From assembly GCA_002687275.1 (NCBI GenBank), contig NYZT01000048.1:1-34176 (forward strand): DNA of 34,176 nucleotides, read 5' to 3'. The notes below the pieces were generated by a model. It did no database searches, was not told where the DNA came from, and saw nothing but the letters and a program-made list of their open reading frames with translations. The position numbers and the translations under genes were made by a program. Positions 23,097 through 30,717 of this stretch are shown in pieces. The stretch's first letter is position 1. The number at the start of each line of letters is the position of its first letter. The DNA comes from Candidatus Woesearchaeota archaeon (lineage in GTDB: Archaea > Nanobdellota > Nanobdellia > Woesearchaeales > ARS49).

Positions 23097-23614
23097 AAAA
23101 GCTTGCACTGATCCTACTATTCCTGGCAGCATGCACGCAAGCACCAGAAACAACAGAGATTCCTATCCCTGACACTCTGCCGCCGCCAGAACCACAACAA
23201 CCCCCTATCGAAAAAGTAGACTTGCAACCCACACCTGTGCACGCCTGCGCGCTCCTGACAGAAGATGACGGCCTCAAGTATTGCAATCTTTCAGTACAGC
23301 GAAGCATGAAAGACCAAGAAGGCTGCGAGCAAGCCTTCATAGGAACGGCACTGCCCCACCCGTATGTTGTCCTAGAGACCCTAGAGTTTGAGAGCAAGCA
23401 AGAAGCCAAAGAAAAGTATGAGTGGGACAAGAAAACCAAGGGTGCACAAAACGACGCCCAACCCTACCTCTTTGGCGTGTCCTACATCTACGACAGTAAC
23501 GGCAGGCACATAGAACTCCTGAAAGGGACGAAGGTGTTGCGCGTTGATGAAAAGCCATCCAACGCTTGTGGCAACCTAGACGGGCTAACAGCCGAATTCT
23601 TCAGAAAGGCCTAG
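23093..23614 (+). CDS. Predicted lipoprotein, 173 aa
   Basis: Signal peptide with lipobox LAAC (MKKLALILLFLAACTQ), then a Pro-rich linker (PIPDTLPPPEPQQPPIE) and a globular domain with five cysteines (HACAL, YCNL, GCEQAF, NACGNL). The domain is not recognised. Its ATG overlaps the rps6e stop, an unusual partner for a surface protein. No separate TATA element is obvious within the eS6 tail, so it likely depends on the eS6 transcript. Confidence 0.8.
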   Translation: MKKLALILLFLAACTQAPETTEIPIPDTLPPPEPQQPPIEKVDLQPTPVHACALLTEDDGLKYCNLSVQRSMKDQEGCEQAFIGTALPHPYVVLETLEFESKQEAKEKYEWDKKTKGAQNDAQPYLFGVSYIYDSNGRHIELLKGTKVLRVDEKPSNACGNLDGLTAEFFRKA

Positions 23615-23644
23615 CTTTATAAGCTGCCAAGACTTATTTACTCT

Positions 23645-25513
23645 ATGGCTTTTCGTTTCAAAAACACTTCAGAACTCAAGGTGCCGCCTGCGCTTGTCTC
23701 ACAAGTCATAGGTCAAGAGCACGGCATAGAGATCATCAAAAAAGCAGCCAAACAAAGACGACACGTGCTGTTAATAGGCGAGCCAGGTACAGGAAAGAGC
23801 ATGCTTGGCATGGCCCTGGCAGAACTCCTACCTAAAGAAAAACTAAAAGACGTGGTGTGCCTACCCAACCCAAACGATGAAAACCAGCCCTTGATCCGAA
23901 CCGCAGAGGCCGGCCACGGAAGAAAACTAGTAGCCCAAAGCAAGCTACAAAACATGAACGTGTTTAAACTCCAAAACATCATATTCTTTGCGCTAGTAAT
24001 ACTATCCATGATCACGCCTTGGTGGGTGCGAGCAAAATACCAATCCGACCTCATGTTCGCAGCATTCTTCCTAGGTGGAACGGTGTTCATCATAGCCTTT
24101 GTCATCTTCATGAACCTCAACCGAAGGGCACAGACAAAATCAGAAACGCCAAAAGTCCTGGTAGACAACCACGAAAAAGGAAAAGCACCCTTCTGGGACG
24201 CAACAGGAAGCCACGCAGGCTCGTTGCTAGGCGACGTGCTACACGACCCGCTCCAGAGCGGAGGACTAGGAACGCCAGCACACGAGAGAGTGGTGGCAGG
24301 AATGATCCACAAGGCCCACAACGGTGTGCTGTTCATCGATGAGATAAGCACGCTCACCCCCCTCATGCAGCAAGAACTACTAACAAGCATGCAAGAGGGT
24401 CGCTACCCCATCACAGGACAGTCAGAACGAAGCTCAGGCGCCATGGTTAGAACAGAAGCCGTTCCCTGTCAGTTCGTTCTCGTGGCAGCAGGCAATCTAG
24501 AGACAGTGCAGCACATGCACCCTGCCCTACGGAGCAGAATACGCGGGTACGGGTACGAGATCTACGTCAAAGAAAGCATTACTGATAACGAAGAAAACAG
24601 AATGCAAATAGCGCGCTTCGTGGCCCAAGAGGTAAGAAAAGATGGAAAGATCCCACACTTCAGCAAGGACGCGGTCCAAGCAATCGTTGAGGAAGCCAAA
24701 AAGATGGCCAACAGAAAAGGCCACCTAACCCTAAGATTAAGAGAGCTAGGCGGCATGATCCGTGCGGCAGGCGATCTTGCCAAAGAACAAAAAGCCAGCA
24801 TCGTTGAGCGAGAGCACGTGCGAAAGGCAAAAAAGCTGGCACGACCGCTAGAACAACAGATTGCAGACAAGCTCATCGAACGCAAGAAAGAATACGAAGT
24901 CATCATCACCGAAGGCAAGCGCGTGGGCAGAGTCAACGGGCTAGCCGTGCTTGGCGGTGGCGGCACGTTCTCCGGCATACTCCTGCCCATAGAAAGCGAG
25001 GTCACGCCTGGTGGCAAGGAAAAAGAAATCGTTGCCACAGGAAAATTGGGAGACATCGCCAAAGAAGCCGTAAAGAATGTGAGCGCGATTATCAAAAAAA
25101 GCTTTGGCACAGACCTCAAAAAATACGACATCTACGTACAATTCTTACAAACCTATGAAGGGGTGGAGGGAGACAGCGCAAGCATAGCGGTGGCGACAAG
25201 CATTATTAGCGCGCTAACCAAAGTCCCCGTACGACAGGACACCGCATTGACCGGCAGCCTTTCTGTCAGAGGAGAGGTTCTCCCCGTAGGCGGCGTGTCC
25301 GCAAAGGTAGAGGCGGCCATAGAGACTGGAATAACCCGAGTGATCATTCCTAAAGCAAACCTCAAAGACATCGTTGTCTCTCCAAAAGACCTGAAAAAGG
25401 TTGCATTAATCACGGTAGATCACGTAGAGGAAGTGCTCAAAGAAGCCCTAGACTGGACGGGCAAGAAAAGTATTCTGAACAAGCTCCTTAAGGCAAACGC
25501 TGTCACAGCATGA
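23645..25513 (+). CDS. lonB: Archaeal membrane-bound Lon protease (LonB)
   Basis: ATP-dependent protease of 622 aa. The AAA+ module has Walker A GEPGTGKS (about residues 46-53) and Walker [12 protein letters not shown]. Two transmembrane helices are inserted between them ([18 protein letters not shown] and [17 protein letters not shown]), the hallmark of archaeal LonB. The C-terminal protease domain carries the Ser-Lys dyad: Ser in [13 protein letters not shown] and Lys in [12 protein letters not shown]. It degrades misfolded and some membrane proteins on the cytoplasmic face, and Lon-type proteases commonly degrade antitoxins. TTTATAAG is centred 26 nt upstream, so it is leaderless. Confidence 0.97.
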   Translation: MAFRFKNTSELKVPPALVSQVIGQEHGIEIIKKAAKQRRHVLLIGEPGTGKSMLGMALAELLPKEKLKDVVCLPNPNDENQPLIRTAEAGHGRKLVAQSKLQNMNVFKLQNIIFFALVILSMITPWWVRAKYQSDLMFAAFFLGGTVFIIAFVIFMNLNRRAQTKSETPKVLVDNHEKGKAPFWDATGSHAGSLLGDVLHDPLQSGGLGTPAHERVVAGMIHKAHNGVLFIDEISTLTPLMQQELLTSMQEGRYPITGQSERSSGAMVRTEAVPCQFVLVAAGNLETVQHMHPALRSRIRGYGYEIYVKESITDNEENRMQIARFVAQEVRKDGKIPHFSKDAVQAIVEEAKKMANRKGHLTLRLRELGGMIRAAGDLAKEQKASIVEREHVRKAKKLARPLEQQIADKLIERKKEYEVIITEGKRVGRVNGLAVLGGGGTFSGILLPIESEVTPGGKEKEIVATGKLGDIAKEAVKNVSAIIKKSFGTDLKKYDIYVQFLQTYEGVEGDSASIAVATSIISALTKVPVRQDTALTGSLSVRGEVLPVGGVSAKVEAAIETGITRVIIPKANLKDIVVSPKDLKKVALITVDHVEEVLKEALDWTGKKSILNKLLKANAVTA

Positions 25514-25556
25514 CAAATACACAAACTTTTTATAGCGGCATAATGCGCCACCTAGA

Positions 25557-25691
25557 ATGGACATAACATCAGTAACAGAATGCCCGGAATGCGCATCCTC
25601 GAACGTCATCCACGTAGAGGATAAGGAGCAAGTGGTGTGCCAAGACTGTGGCAACATCTACGAACCAACCGTGGACGAAGTTAAGAAGTAA
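25557..25691 (+). CDS. Small TFIIB-type zinc-ribbon protein, 44 aa (not in ORF track)
   Basis: Translation MDITSVTECPECASSN leads into a single zinc ribbon with CPEC and CQDC as the four ligands. This is the arrangement of the TFIIB N-terminal ribbon, but no cyclin-fold domain follows. TTTTTATAG is centred 26 nt before the ATG, so this is very likely a real leaderless gene. Such stand-alone ribbons are common in archaea and may bind RNA polymerase or nucleic acid; the function is inferred only from the ribbon. Confidence 0.75.
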   Translation: MDITSVTECPECASSNVIHVEDKEQVVCQDCGNIYEPTVDEVKK

Positions 25692-25738
25692 ACTCACAAA
25701 CCAAACCTCGCCACATTTCTTCTATCTGCACCGCCCGG

Positions 25739-26077
25739 CTACTCTAGGCGCAACTGCCAATCACCCTGGTGGATGACTTCCAAAGCTCTTGTTACAAACT
25801 CTTGGATGGGTTCTTCGCAACTTGGTTCTGCGCTTGAAACAGGACCAACACCATCAATATTCCCTTCGATGCCGCCCTTACCATAAAATGCAAGCCGGAG
25901 GTTGGAAGAATCTATGGTCTCTTTGTCTGTTCCTATTGTAAACCGAATGCCGCTGTCTCGTCCCCGCCATCGCTCGATCTCCCAGAACTCGGTTTTTATC
26001 GGAGCTTGCACGGTGTAGGGTCCATGAAGGCCCTCGTCTAGTAACGCTCTTTTGAGACGGTTATAATGTTTGGGCAT
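25739..26077 (-). CDS. Hypothetical protein, 112 aa
   Basis: Soluble protein with a basic N-terminal helix (YNRLKRALLDEG), a beta-rich middle and a C-terminal helix ending in FVTRALEVIHQGDW. The same layout (RLRRIMKG at one end and FVDQVLRIIRSHPY at the other) is seen in the next upstream gene, so the two may be distant paralogues. TTTATATT, centred near 26103, is 26 nt upstream. No function can be assigned. Confidence 0.6.
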   Translation of the reverse strand: MPKHYNRLKRALLDEGLHGPYTVQAPIKTEFWEIERWRGRDSGIRFTIGTDKETIDSSNLRLAFYGKGGIEGNIDGVGPVSSAEPSCEEPIQEFVTRALEVIHQGDWQLRLE

Positions 26078-26110
26078 ACTTATAACTATCCTTGGAAGAA
26101 ATATAAAGGT

Positions 26111-26518
26111 TCACCAGGCCTCGTCGTTCTGTGTCAATTCATCTTGGTGGTGCATGTAGGGGTGTGAGCGTATGATTCTTAGCACTTGGTCAACAAAGGC
26201 ATCTATGACCTCTTTGGTTTCAGGATTCCCAGAATACACCGGGACGTTCCCGCCCTCATGTTCAAGGTTTCCTACGATTCTGCTACGGGCGTCTACGACC
26301 ATGCTGTGCTTGTAGTTCTCTTGTTGTCTTGCCTCATCAGACTCCGCAACAATAATGCTTACTCCGCTTTCATCTGCGTCAAAAAACCATATTCCTTCAG
26401 GATCTCTGGCAAACAGGTGCAGTCCGTCACCCATGGTGTTTTTTCTGGTCAAGCCTTCTACCAACAGCTCGTACAGCGGCATCCTGCCTTTCATTATCCT
26501 TCTTAGTCTAGAAAACAT
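26111..26518 (-). CDS. Hypothetical protein coupled to Kae1, 135 aa
   Basis: The start is taken as the ATG (MFSRLRRIMKG) that overlaps the Kae1 stop in TGATG by one base; the track's TTG/GTG starts lie inside the Kae1 gene. The protein is soluble and acidic at its C-terminus. Its middle part (LHLFARDPEGIWFFDADESGVSIIV) looks like antiparallel beta strands. No family is recognised. Position suggests co-expression with the tRNA t6A enzyme. It may be a paralogue of the 112-aa gene that follows it. Confidence 0.65.
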   Translation of the reverse strand: MFSRLRRIMKGRMPLYELLVEGLTRKNTMGDGLHLFARDPEGIWFFDADESGVSIIVAESDEARQQENYKHSMVVDARSRIVGNLEHEGGNVPVYSGNPETKEVIDAFVDQVLRIIRSHPYMHHQDELTQNDEAW

Positions 26519-27465
26519 CACCAATCCACCACGACATCATCCGTTCTTTCGTAGGGTCGTATGCCTTCAGAAGTCTTACCTTTTTCTAGTATTCCTTGCC
26601 AGGCAATCATGGCACCCTGGTCTCCTGCAAGGTCTAGTGGAACGACTGCGAAAGTTGCTCCGCGAGCTTTGCACATGGTCTCGAGCATCTTGCACAATCT
26701 TTTGTTGGCACCAACGCCACCAATCAAACACAATTCACTCCGTTCTGCATGCGCCAACGCTCTCTCTGCCACCTCTGCCAGCATGGCAAAGCAGGTCTCT
26801 TGCAAGGAAAAGCAAACATCCTCAACCTTTTCCTGCATCCTTGTCGCTTTCGTAACAATGCCTGAGAAAGACACATCCATGCCTTTCACGCTGTACGGCA
26901 GCTCGACCCATTTGCCTTTCTTGGCCAGCTCCTCAATCTTTGGCCCGGCAGGAAAGCCCAAGCCCTTTTCGCGACCAAACTTGTCCAACGCGTTACCCAA
27001 CCCAATGTCTAGGGTTTCCCCAAAAATTCTGAATCTTTCACCTGCTAAACAAATGACCTGGGTGTTTGCCCCTGCAACGTACAAAAACACAGGGTCTTTC
27101 ATGGTGGTGGCCAACTGGCCTATGGTGAGATGCGCCACGCAATGGTTAACCCCTACCACCGGAATGCCGTGTTCTTTCCCTAACTCCTGTGCTTTGTTGT
27201 TTGCAACATGAAGACACGGTGCCAGTCCTGGGCCTGCGCTGTACGAGATGAGTGAGATCTCCTGCCACCCCACCTTAGCGGTTTTCAAAGCTCTCGCAAC
27301 AACCTCATCAACATGTTTCTTGTGATGCTCAGCAACCGCGGTAGGTATCATGCCGGTTTCAGACGTGTACACTGCTTTCTCATTAGCCAAGACCTTGCCT
27401 TCAAAGCTAACGATGCCTGCTCCTATAGTGTGCGCAGTCCCTTCTATACCTAGGCAGTACTTCAT
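26518..27465 (-). CDS. kae1: Kae1: tRNA N6-threonylcarbamoyladenosine transferase catalytic subunit
   Basis: Catalytic subunit of the KEOPS complex, which transfers the threonylcarbamoyl group to A37 of ANN-decoding tRNAs. ASKHA-fold motifs are visible: CLGIEGTAHTIGAGIV at the start, metal-binding His pair in VNHCVAHLTIG, SAGPGLAPCLHV, LIGGVGANKRL, and the final Asp in LAGDQGAMIAW. The length of 315 aa matches Kae1 alone, with no fused Bud32 kinase; Bud32, Cgi121 and Pcc1 are not in the window. A TTAAAAGG element is centred 25 nt upstream. It is followed by a translationally coupled unknown gene. Confidence 0.96.
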   Translation of the reverse strand: MKYCLGIEGTAHTIGAGIVSFEGKVLANEKAVYTSETGMIPTAVAEHHKKHVDEVVARALKTAKVGWQEISLISYSAGPGLAPCLHVANNKAQELGKEHGIPVVGVNHCVAHLTIGQLATTMKDPVFLYVAGANTQVICLAGERFRIFGETLDIGLGNALDKFGREKGLGFPAGPKIEELAKKGKWVELPYSVKGMDVSFSGIVTKATRMQEKVEDVCFSLQETCFAMLAEVAERALAHAERSELCLIGGVGANKRLCKMLETMCKARGATFAVVPLDLAGDQGAMIAWQGILEKGKTSEGIRPYERTDDVVVDW

Positions 27466-27489
27466 ACAAAGAGTATCGTCACTAGCCTT

Positions 27490-27798
27490 TTAAGGGTTTT
27501 CTGCCTCGAAAGTTCTCACCCTTCCTCGTTCATACCGCAAGGGTACAGACACTGGAACGCCGCCATGGTCTTCCCATAGGAATCTTCTTCCGTTGTACAT
27601 GAATCCTACATGGTCGCGACCCTCAAACTCTTCAGTATGCAGTCGTAACTCTCCAGGATCCACGCTTCTCGCGTGCAAATCATACGCTAAGGGCACGGTC
27701 AACACCGCGTTGGGGTGTTTTTTGTGGATGTAGTGCATGCCGTACGCGCCGATGCCAAATGCCAACAACAGTGCCGTTAATGAGTTTCTTTTTCCCAT
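27490..27798 (-). CDS. Small membrane-anchored protein driven by the CCGGAA-type TA promoter, 102 aa
   Basis: An N-terminal hydrophobic segment (LTALLLAFGIGAYGMHYI) acts as anchor or signal. A soluble beta-rich domain follows (LRLHTEEFEGRDHVGFMYNGRRFLWEDHGG). No family is recognised, and it does not look like a known toxin or antitoxin. Its promoter carries the same palindrome and spacing as the VapBC and DUF4258 loci, placing it in the same putative regulon. The ATG lies 21 nt from the CTTTTATATG element. It is tandem with the TA genes and separated from VapC-2 only by the promoter. Confidence 0.7.
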   Translation of the reverse strand: MGKRNSLTALLLAFGIGAYGMHYIHKKHPNAVLTVPLAYDLHARSVDPGELRLHTEEFEGRDHVGFMYNGRRFLWEDHGGVPVSVPLRYERGRVRTFEAENP

Positions 27799-27818
27799 CT
27801 AACACTTGCCCAAAAAAT

Positions 27819-27859
27819 CTTTTATATGCGTTGCTCACGAATTTCCGGAAGATTTCCGG
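27819..27859 (-). promoter_or_regulatory. CCGGAA-palindrome promoter module (gene 27490-27798)
   Basis: On the plus strand CTTTTATATG (27819-27828), then 16 bp, then the perfect palindrome CCGGAAGATTTCCGG (27845-27859). The stop codon of VapC-2 begins at the next base (27860). The ATG is 21 nt from the TATA element. Confidence 0.75.
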
Positions 27860-28225
27860 TTACTTTGAGATGTGTTTTACTCCGGGTAGGCCTTTGAACT
27901 CTTTGTCTCCTGTGACGAATTGTTGTGCATGATTTCTTGCGTACTGATAACCCACTGCGTCAAAGAAGGAGAGGTCTTTATTCTTGTTTGCGTACCTATA
28001 CGCTTGGGCTTGGACCATCGTGTCTGCGTTCACCATGACAGAGGTCGCTGCCAACTGTTTTATCCAATACTCCGCATTCTTTTTCTTAACTCTCAACACC
28101 CAATAAAATTCTGCAAGTGTGGTGCTAGGAATAACGAATTCTTGCTTTGTAAGAAAAGCGAATTTGGGATTTCCTATGGCAAGCTCAAACAATGCATAGG
28201 TGTCCAAACAGTATTTTACCACCAC
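27860..28225 (-). CDS. vapC: PIN-domain ribonuclease toxin (second VapC-type)
   Basis: PIN-domain RNase of 121 aa. Acidic residues are in KYCLDTYALFEL (Asp), TTLAEFYWVL (Glu), LSFFDAVGYQYA (Asp) and VTGDKEFKGL (Asp). It starts with GTG (28225 or the next GTG), inside the last codons of VapB, overlapping by about 10 nt, so translation is coupled. It is clearly different in sequence from the VapC at 19147, so this is not a recent duplication. Confidence 0.9.
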   Translation of the reverse strand: MVVKYCLDTYALFELAIGNPKFAFLTKQEFVIPSTTLAEFYWVLRVKKKNAEYWIKQLAATSVMVNADTMVQAQAYRYANKNKDLSFFDAVGYQYARNHAQQFVTGDKEFKGLPGVKHISK

Positions 28226-28431
28226 TTACTCTCTCCCTTTCTAGCCTCTTTTAGGATTTCTTCTGTAGGTTTGTCAAAGGACATGCTGCCAAATAACGCT
28301 TTAAGGGGGTTCGCTTTCTTTTCCACCTCAAAGTTAACCTCGTCGTTGGGTTTTAGGGATAGTTCTTTGGCCTTCTTACTGGGTATTATGACTGCTAAAG
28401 AGTTCCCCCATTGTTTAGTTTTAGCTATCAC
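28216..28431 (-). CDS. vapB: AbrB-type antitoxin (second VapB)
   Basis: 71-aa AbrB/MazE-like antitoxin. AKTKQWGNSLAVIIPSKKAKEL is the DNA-binding swapped hairpin, and the C-terminal tail (DKPTEEILKEARKGESKWW) would bind the PIN toxin. The start is GTG; no in-frame start lies further upstream because a stop codon precedes it. CTTTTATATG lies 21 nt upstream, and the CCGGAA palindrome 16 bp beyond that. Confidence 0.88.
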   Translation of the reverse strand: MIAKTKQWGNSLAVIIPSKKAKELSLKPNDEVNFEVEKKANPLKALFGSMSFDKPTEEILKEARKGESKWW

Positions 28432-28451
28432 GTATCACTTAAATGTATCAC

Positions 28452-28492
28452 CTTTTATATGTCTTTCGGTCGTTTTTCCGGAAGATTTCCGG
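28452..28492 (-). promoter_or_regulatory. CCGGAA-palindrome promoter module (VapBC-2)
   Basis: On the plus strand CTTTTATATG (28452-28461), then 16 bp, then CCGGAAGATTTCCGG (28478-28492). It lies 2 nt from the stop of the YgiT-like gene (28495). Same spacing as the modules at 19821, 27819 and 28915. Confidence 0.75.
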
Positions 28493-28494
28493 AC

Positions 28495-28698
28495 TTAGTG
28501 TTGGACAGGGATCTTTCCCCAAACGCCTGCTTTCTTGGCTGCTTGCTCAATCTTTTCAGATGTGTTCGAAGAAAAAAACGCTTCGCCACAACTAGTGCAG
28601 ACTTCTGCAGGAAACCTACCTAAACTACGCTCTCCGTATTCGTAATCGATCTCTTTTGCTTCAAGATTTCCCTTTCCGCACTTGTGGCATGCTTTCAT
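28495..28698 (-). CDS. YgiT-type (MqsA N-terminal-like) zinc-finger antitoxin
   Basis: 67-aa protein with CHKCGKGNLE and CTSCGEAFF, the two CxxC pairs of YgiT/MqsA-type zinc fingers. It ends with a short basic helix and has no C-terminal HTH domain, so it is the short form of the family. The track start (95 aa) reads back into the toxin gene. The ATG giving MKACHKCGKG overlaps the stop of the DUF4258 gene (ATGA). This short zinc-finger form commonly pairs with DUF4258 toxins, which fits the gene upstream. Confidence 0.85.
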   Translation of the reverse strand: MKACHKCGKGNLEAKEIDYEYGERSLGRFPAEVCTSCGEAFFSSNTSEKIEQAAKKAGVWGKIPVQH

Positions 28699-28895
28699 TT
28701 TCTTATCATAACCGTCTTCACAATATAACAGTTTCGCTTCACGTGATACGCAATAATGACGTACGAGTATGTGGCTAGCCAACCGGATCGCTGCTTGTAC
28801 TTGCTCCCTCTTGCTAAGGCCTGGCGAAGTAACACCATAGAAACTCCTCGTTCTATCATCATGTCTTGGGCATGCTTGGTCAGCACAATGTCCAT
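28695..28895 (-). CDS. DUF4258-family putative toxin
   Basis: 66-aa protein with the family pattern TKHAQDMMIERGVS followed by ALARGSKYKQRSGW and a C-terminal YVIIAYHVKRNCYIVKTVMI beta core. DUF4258 proteins resemble RelE/HigB-like mRNA interferases and pair with YgiT-type zinc fingers. It is encoded before its putative antitoxin, the reverse of the VapBC order. The start ATG is 20 nt from the TATA-like GTTTTTTATG, with the CCGGAA palindrome beyond. Confidence 0.8.
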   Translation of the reverse strand: MDIVLTKHAQDMMIERGVSMVLLRQALARGSKYKQRSGWLATYSYVIIAYHVKRNCYIVKTVMIRK

Positions 28896-28914
28896 GCGCT
28901 CTTCCCCAAAAATT

Positions 28915-28955
28915 GTTTTTTATGCGTTGTGGAGGAAAAACCGGAAGATTTCCGG
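28915..28955 (-). promoter_or_regulatory. CCGGAA-palindrome promoter module (DUF4258/YgiT pair)
   Basis: On the plus strand GTTTTTTATG (28915-28924; 8 of 10 match to CTTTTATATG), then 16 bp, then CCGGAAGATTTCCGG (28941-28955). The palindrome sits between two divergent promoters: the TTTTTTTAAG box of the GNAT gene begins 2 bp beyond it. Confidence 0.7.
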
Positions 28956-28988
28956 CATTTTTTTAAGTTCGGCGCCATCACAAGGCCC

Positions 28989-29471
28989 ATGGAAATCATA
29001 CTACGCCATATAACCAAGGAAGATACAGAAGCATACTTCAAGGCACACGATGAGGATGCAGCAAAGTTCTTTGCAACCTATCCCACAACAATGGAGGAGG
29101 CAGCAAAGGAAGTCCAAGAGATACTAGACGCGTACGAGGTTCCCAAAGAAAAAAGAACAAAAGAGACCTTTGCCATCGACATCGGAGGCATGTTCGCCGG
29201 TTTCATCGCCATCCATCATATCGTTCGCGGCAAAGAGGGCACGACAGGATCGTTAGTCGCACCAGAATTCAGAGGCAGGGGCGTGGGAACGCAAGCCCAC
29301 AAACTCTTGCTAGCGTACGCCTTCAAAACCTACAAGCTCAAAAAGATTTATGGCAGAACAAAGCTGGCCAATAAGGCCAGCCAAAGAATGCTAGAAAAGA
29401 GTGGCTACAAGTACGAAAAGACTATTGAGACGGAAGGCGGGAAGAAGAAGCTTTACGTCGTGTTTTCCTGA
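28989..29471 (+). CDS. GNAT-family N-acetyltransferase
   Basis: 160-aa acetyl-CoA-dependent acetyltransferase. The acetyl-CoA loop is visible as VAPEFRGRGVGTQAHKLLLAYA, followed by TKLANKASQRMLEKSGYKYEKTI, the RimJ/RimL-like C-terminal motif. The start is MEIILRHITKED, 26 nt after TTTTTTTAAG; the track's longer start is in the TA promoter region and is rejected. It is divergent from the DUF4258 toxin across the shared palindrome. GNAT enzymes can themselves be toxins, but the fold region here looks like an ordinary protein or small-molecule acetyltransferase. The substrate is unknown. Confidence 0.88.
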   Translation: MEIILRHITKEDTEAYFKAHDEDAAKFFATYPTTMEEAAKEVQEILDAYEVPKEKRTKETFAIDIGGMFAGFIAIHHIVRGKEGTTGSLVAPEFRGRGVGTQAHKLLLAYAFKTYKLKKIYGRTKLANKASQRMLEKSGYKYEKTIETEGGKKKLYVVFS

Positions 29472-29535
29472 TCCAAAACCTTTACCGCAACTTTTGCCCA
29501 AGTGTTCGATCAGCGAAGAATCAAAAAAATAAAAA

Positions 29536-30609
29536 TCACTCCTCCACGATCTTCCCATCTCGCACCACCTTGAACACAGGTGGCTTGGTAACGGCGCCCT
29601 CGCCATCAAACGTCAGGAAGCCCGACACGCCCTCGTAGGTCTCCAGACCGTTCAGATAGTCTTTTACCTTGACGGGATCCGTGCTTCGGGTAGCTTCCAT
29701 AGCCTCAGCCAGCAGCATGATTGCGTCGTAGCCAGTGTCTGCACCGCCAAGATCGGGTTCCTCAAAGTAGGCTGCTCGGTACCTAGCGACGTGCGCTTCT
29801 GATGGAGAGAACCAGGTAGCGATCACAGTCCCTTCAAACGCTTCAGGTGCTCTGCTTACCAAGTCCTGGTCCAGGATCACAGAGTAAAACGGCACCTCTA
29901 CTCCCATCTCGCGGATGCGTTTTCCTGCTATATCGATGTTGGAGTACGCCGTGAGCACGACAGCGTCAGGCTCAAATGACTTTATCTTGGTGGACTCTGC
30001 CTTGAAATCTCGCTCGCCTTCCTGCGCTATTTCCAAAAGCACGGTGCTGCCTGCTTTTTCTGCACCGTCTTTTGCAGCCATTGCCTGGGTGTGTTCCCAC
30101 ACCTGCTGTGAGCCGAGCACTGCAACCTGGCCGTAAGATGCTGCTTTTTTGCCAACAATGCTGCTTAGCTTGTCGTCATGCGGCCACAGGTTAAAGATGT
30201 AGTCGCACTCCTCGTTGAATCCTGGCACGCCTAGCGATGGTGAGATCATGACGATGCCCTCCTCACATGCTACCGGCGCTACTGACAGCCCAGATGGCGA
30301 CCAGTTAGGCCCCAAAACGAACCTCACGCCTTCGCTGTTAAGTTTGTGTAACGCTGTTACTGCTATCTTGGCGTTGTCGCCCTGGTTGTCCTCTACCACT
30401 AAGGTCAAAGGCCTTCCTAGCACGCCGCCTTTTGCGTTAATGTCAGAAATGGCCATGCTCGCCCCCCGTTCTGCATTCACACCCCAGGTGGCATGCTTGC
30501 CAGACATCATCAGGATGCCTCCGATCTTGATAGGTTGATCTGCTGTGGCAGCGCCGCTCGCGCAGCCTGCAAATGCTAGCAGTAACACTATGATACTCAA
30601 TTGTTTCAT
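29536..30609 (-). CDS. LivK-like substrate-binding lipoprotein (orphan)
   Basis: Type I periplasmic-binding-fold protein of 357 aa, like those feeding branched-chain amino-acid (LIV/HAAT) ABC transporters. The lipobox is FAGC. Typical regions are IKIGGILMMSGKHATWGVNAERGASMAISDINAKGGVLGRPL, the hinge segment RFVLGPNWSPSGLSVAPV, DYIFNLWPHDD and TGYDAIMLLAEAMEA. No permease or ATPase gene is nearby, so it is an orphan receptor or its transporter is elsewhere. GGGGTGA precedes the ATG, so this gene has a leader and Shine-Dalgarno, unlike most here. It faces a TrmB regulator across an 18-bp palindrome. Confidence 0.92.
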   Translation of the reverse strand: MKQLSIIVLLLAFAGCASGAATADQPIKIGGILMMSGKHATWGVNAERGASMAISDINAKGGVLGRPLTLVVEDNQGDNAKIAVTALHKLNSEGVRFVLGPNWSPSGLSVAPVACEEGIVMISPSLGVPGFNEECDYIFNLWPHDDKLSSIVGKKAASYGQVAVLGSQQVWEHTQAMAAKDGAEKAGSTVLLEIAQEGERDFKAESTKIKSFEPDAVVLTAYSNIDIAGKRIREMGVEVPFYSVILDQDLVSRAPEAFEGTVIATWFSPSEAHVARYRAAYFEEPDLGGADTGYDAIMLLAEAMEATRSTDPVKVKDYLNGLETYEGVSGFLTFDGEGAVTKPPVFKVVRDGKIVEE

Positions 30610-30658
30610 CTACTTCACCCCTTGATTTCTAGAGGTGTGCAGGCTATATCAATAACTG

Positions 30659-30676
30659 TAGTCGCAATTGTGACTA
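30659..30676. promoter_or_regulatory. 18-bp palindrome, probable operator of the TrmB-type regulator
   Basis: TAGTCGCAATTGTGACTA is symmetric at all but one pair of positions. It lies between the divergent LivK-like and TrmB genes, next to ACTATAAATAG and upstream of the regulator's own TTTTATAG box. The placement fits control of both genes. The binding protein is inferred from proximity. Confidence 0.6.
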
Positions 30677-30717
30677 TAAATAGAAAGGCTTTTATAGGGG
30701 GCTAATTTTCTTGAAGT

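Noticed and set aside
28699-28782. Longer start for the YgiT-type protein
   Set aside because: The extension overlaps the DUF4258 gene, and the later ATG makes a standard ATGA coupling and starts at the zinc finger.
28989-29471. GNAT protein as a TacT-type toxin
   Set aside because: No RHH antitoxin partner is adjacent, and it is on the opposite strand with its own promoter.
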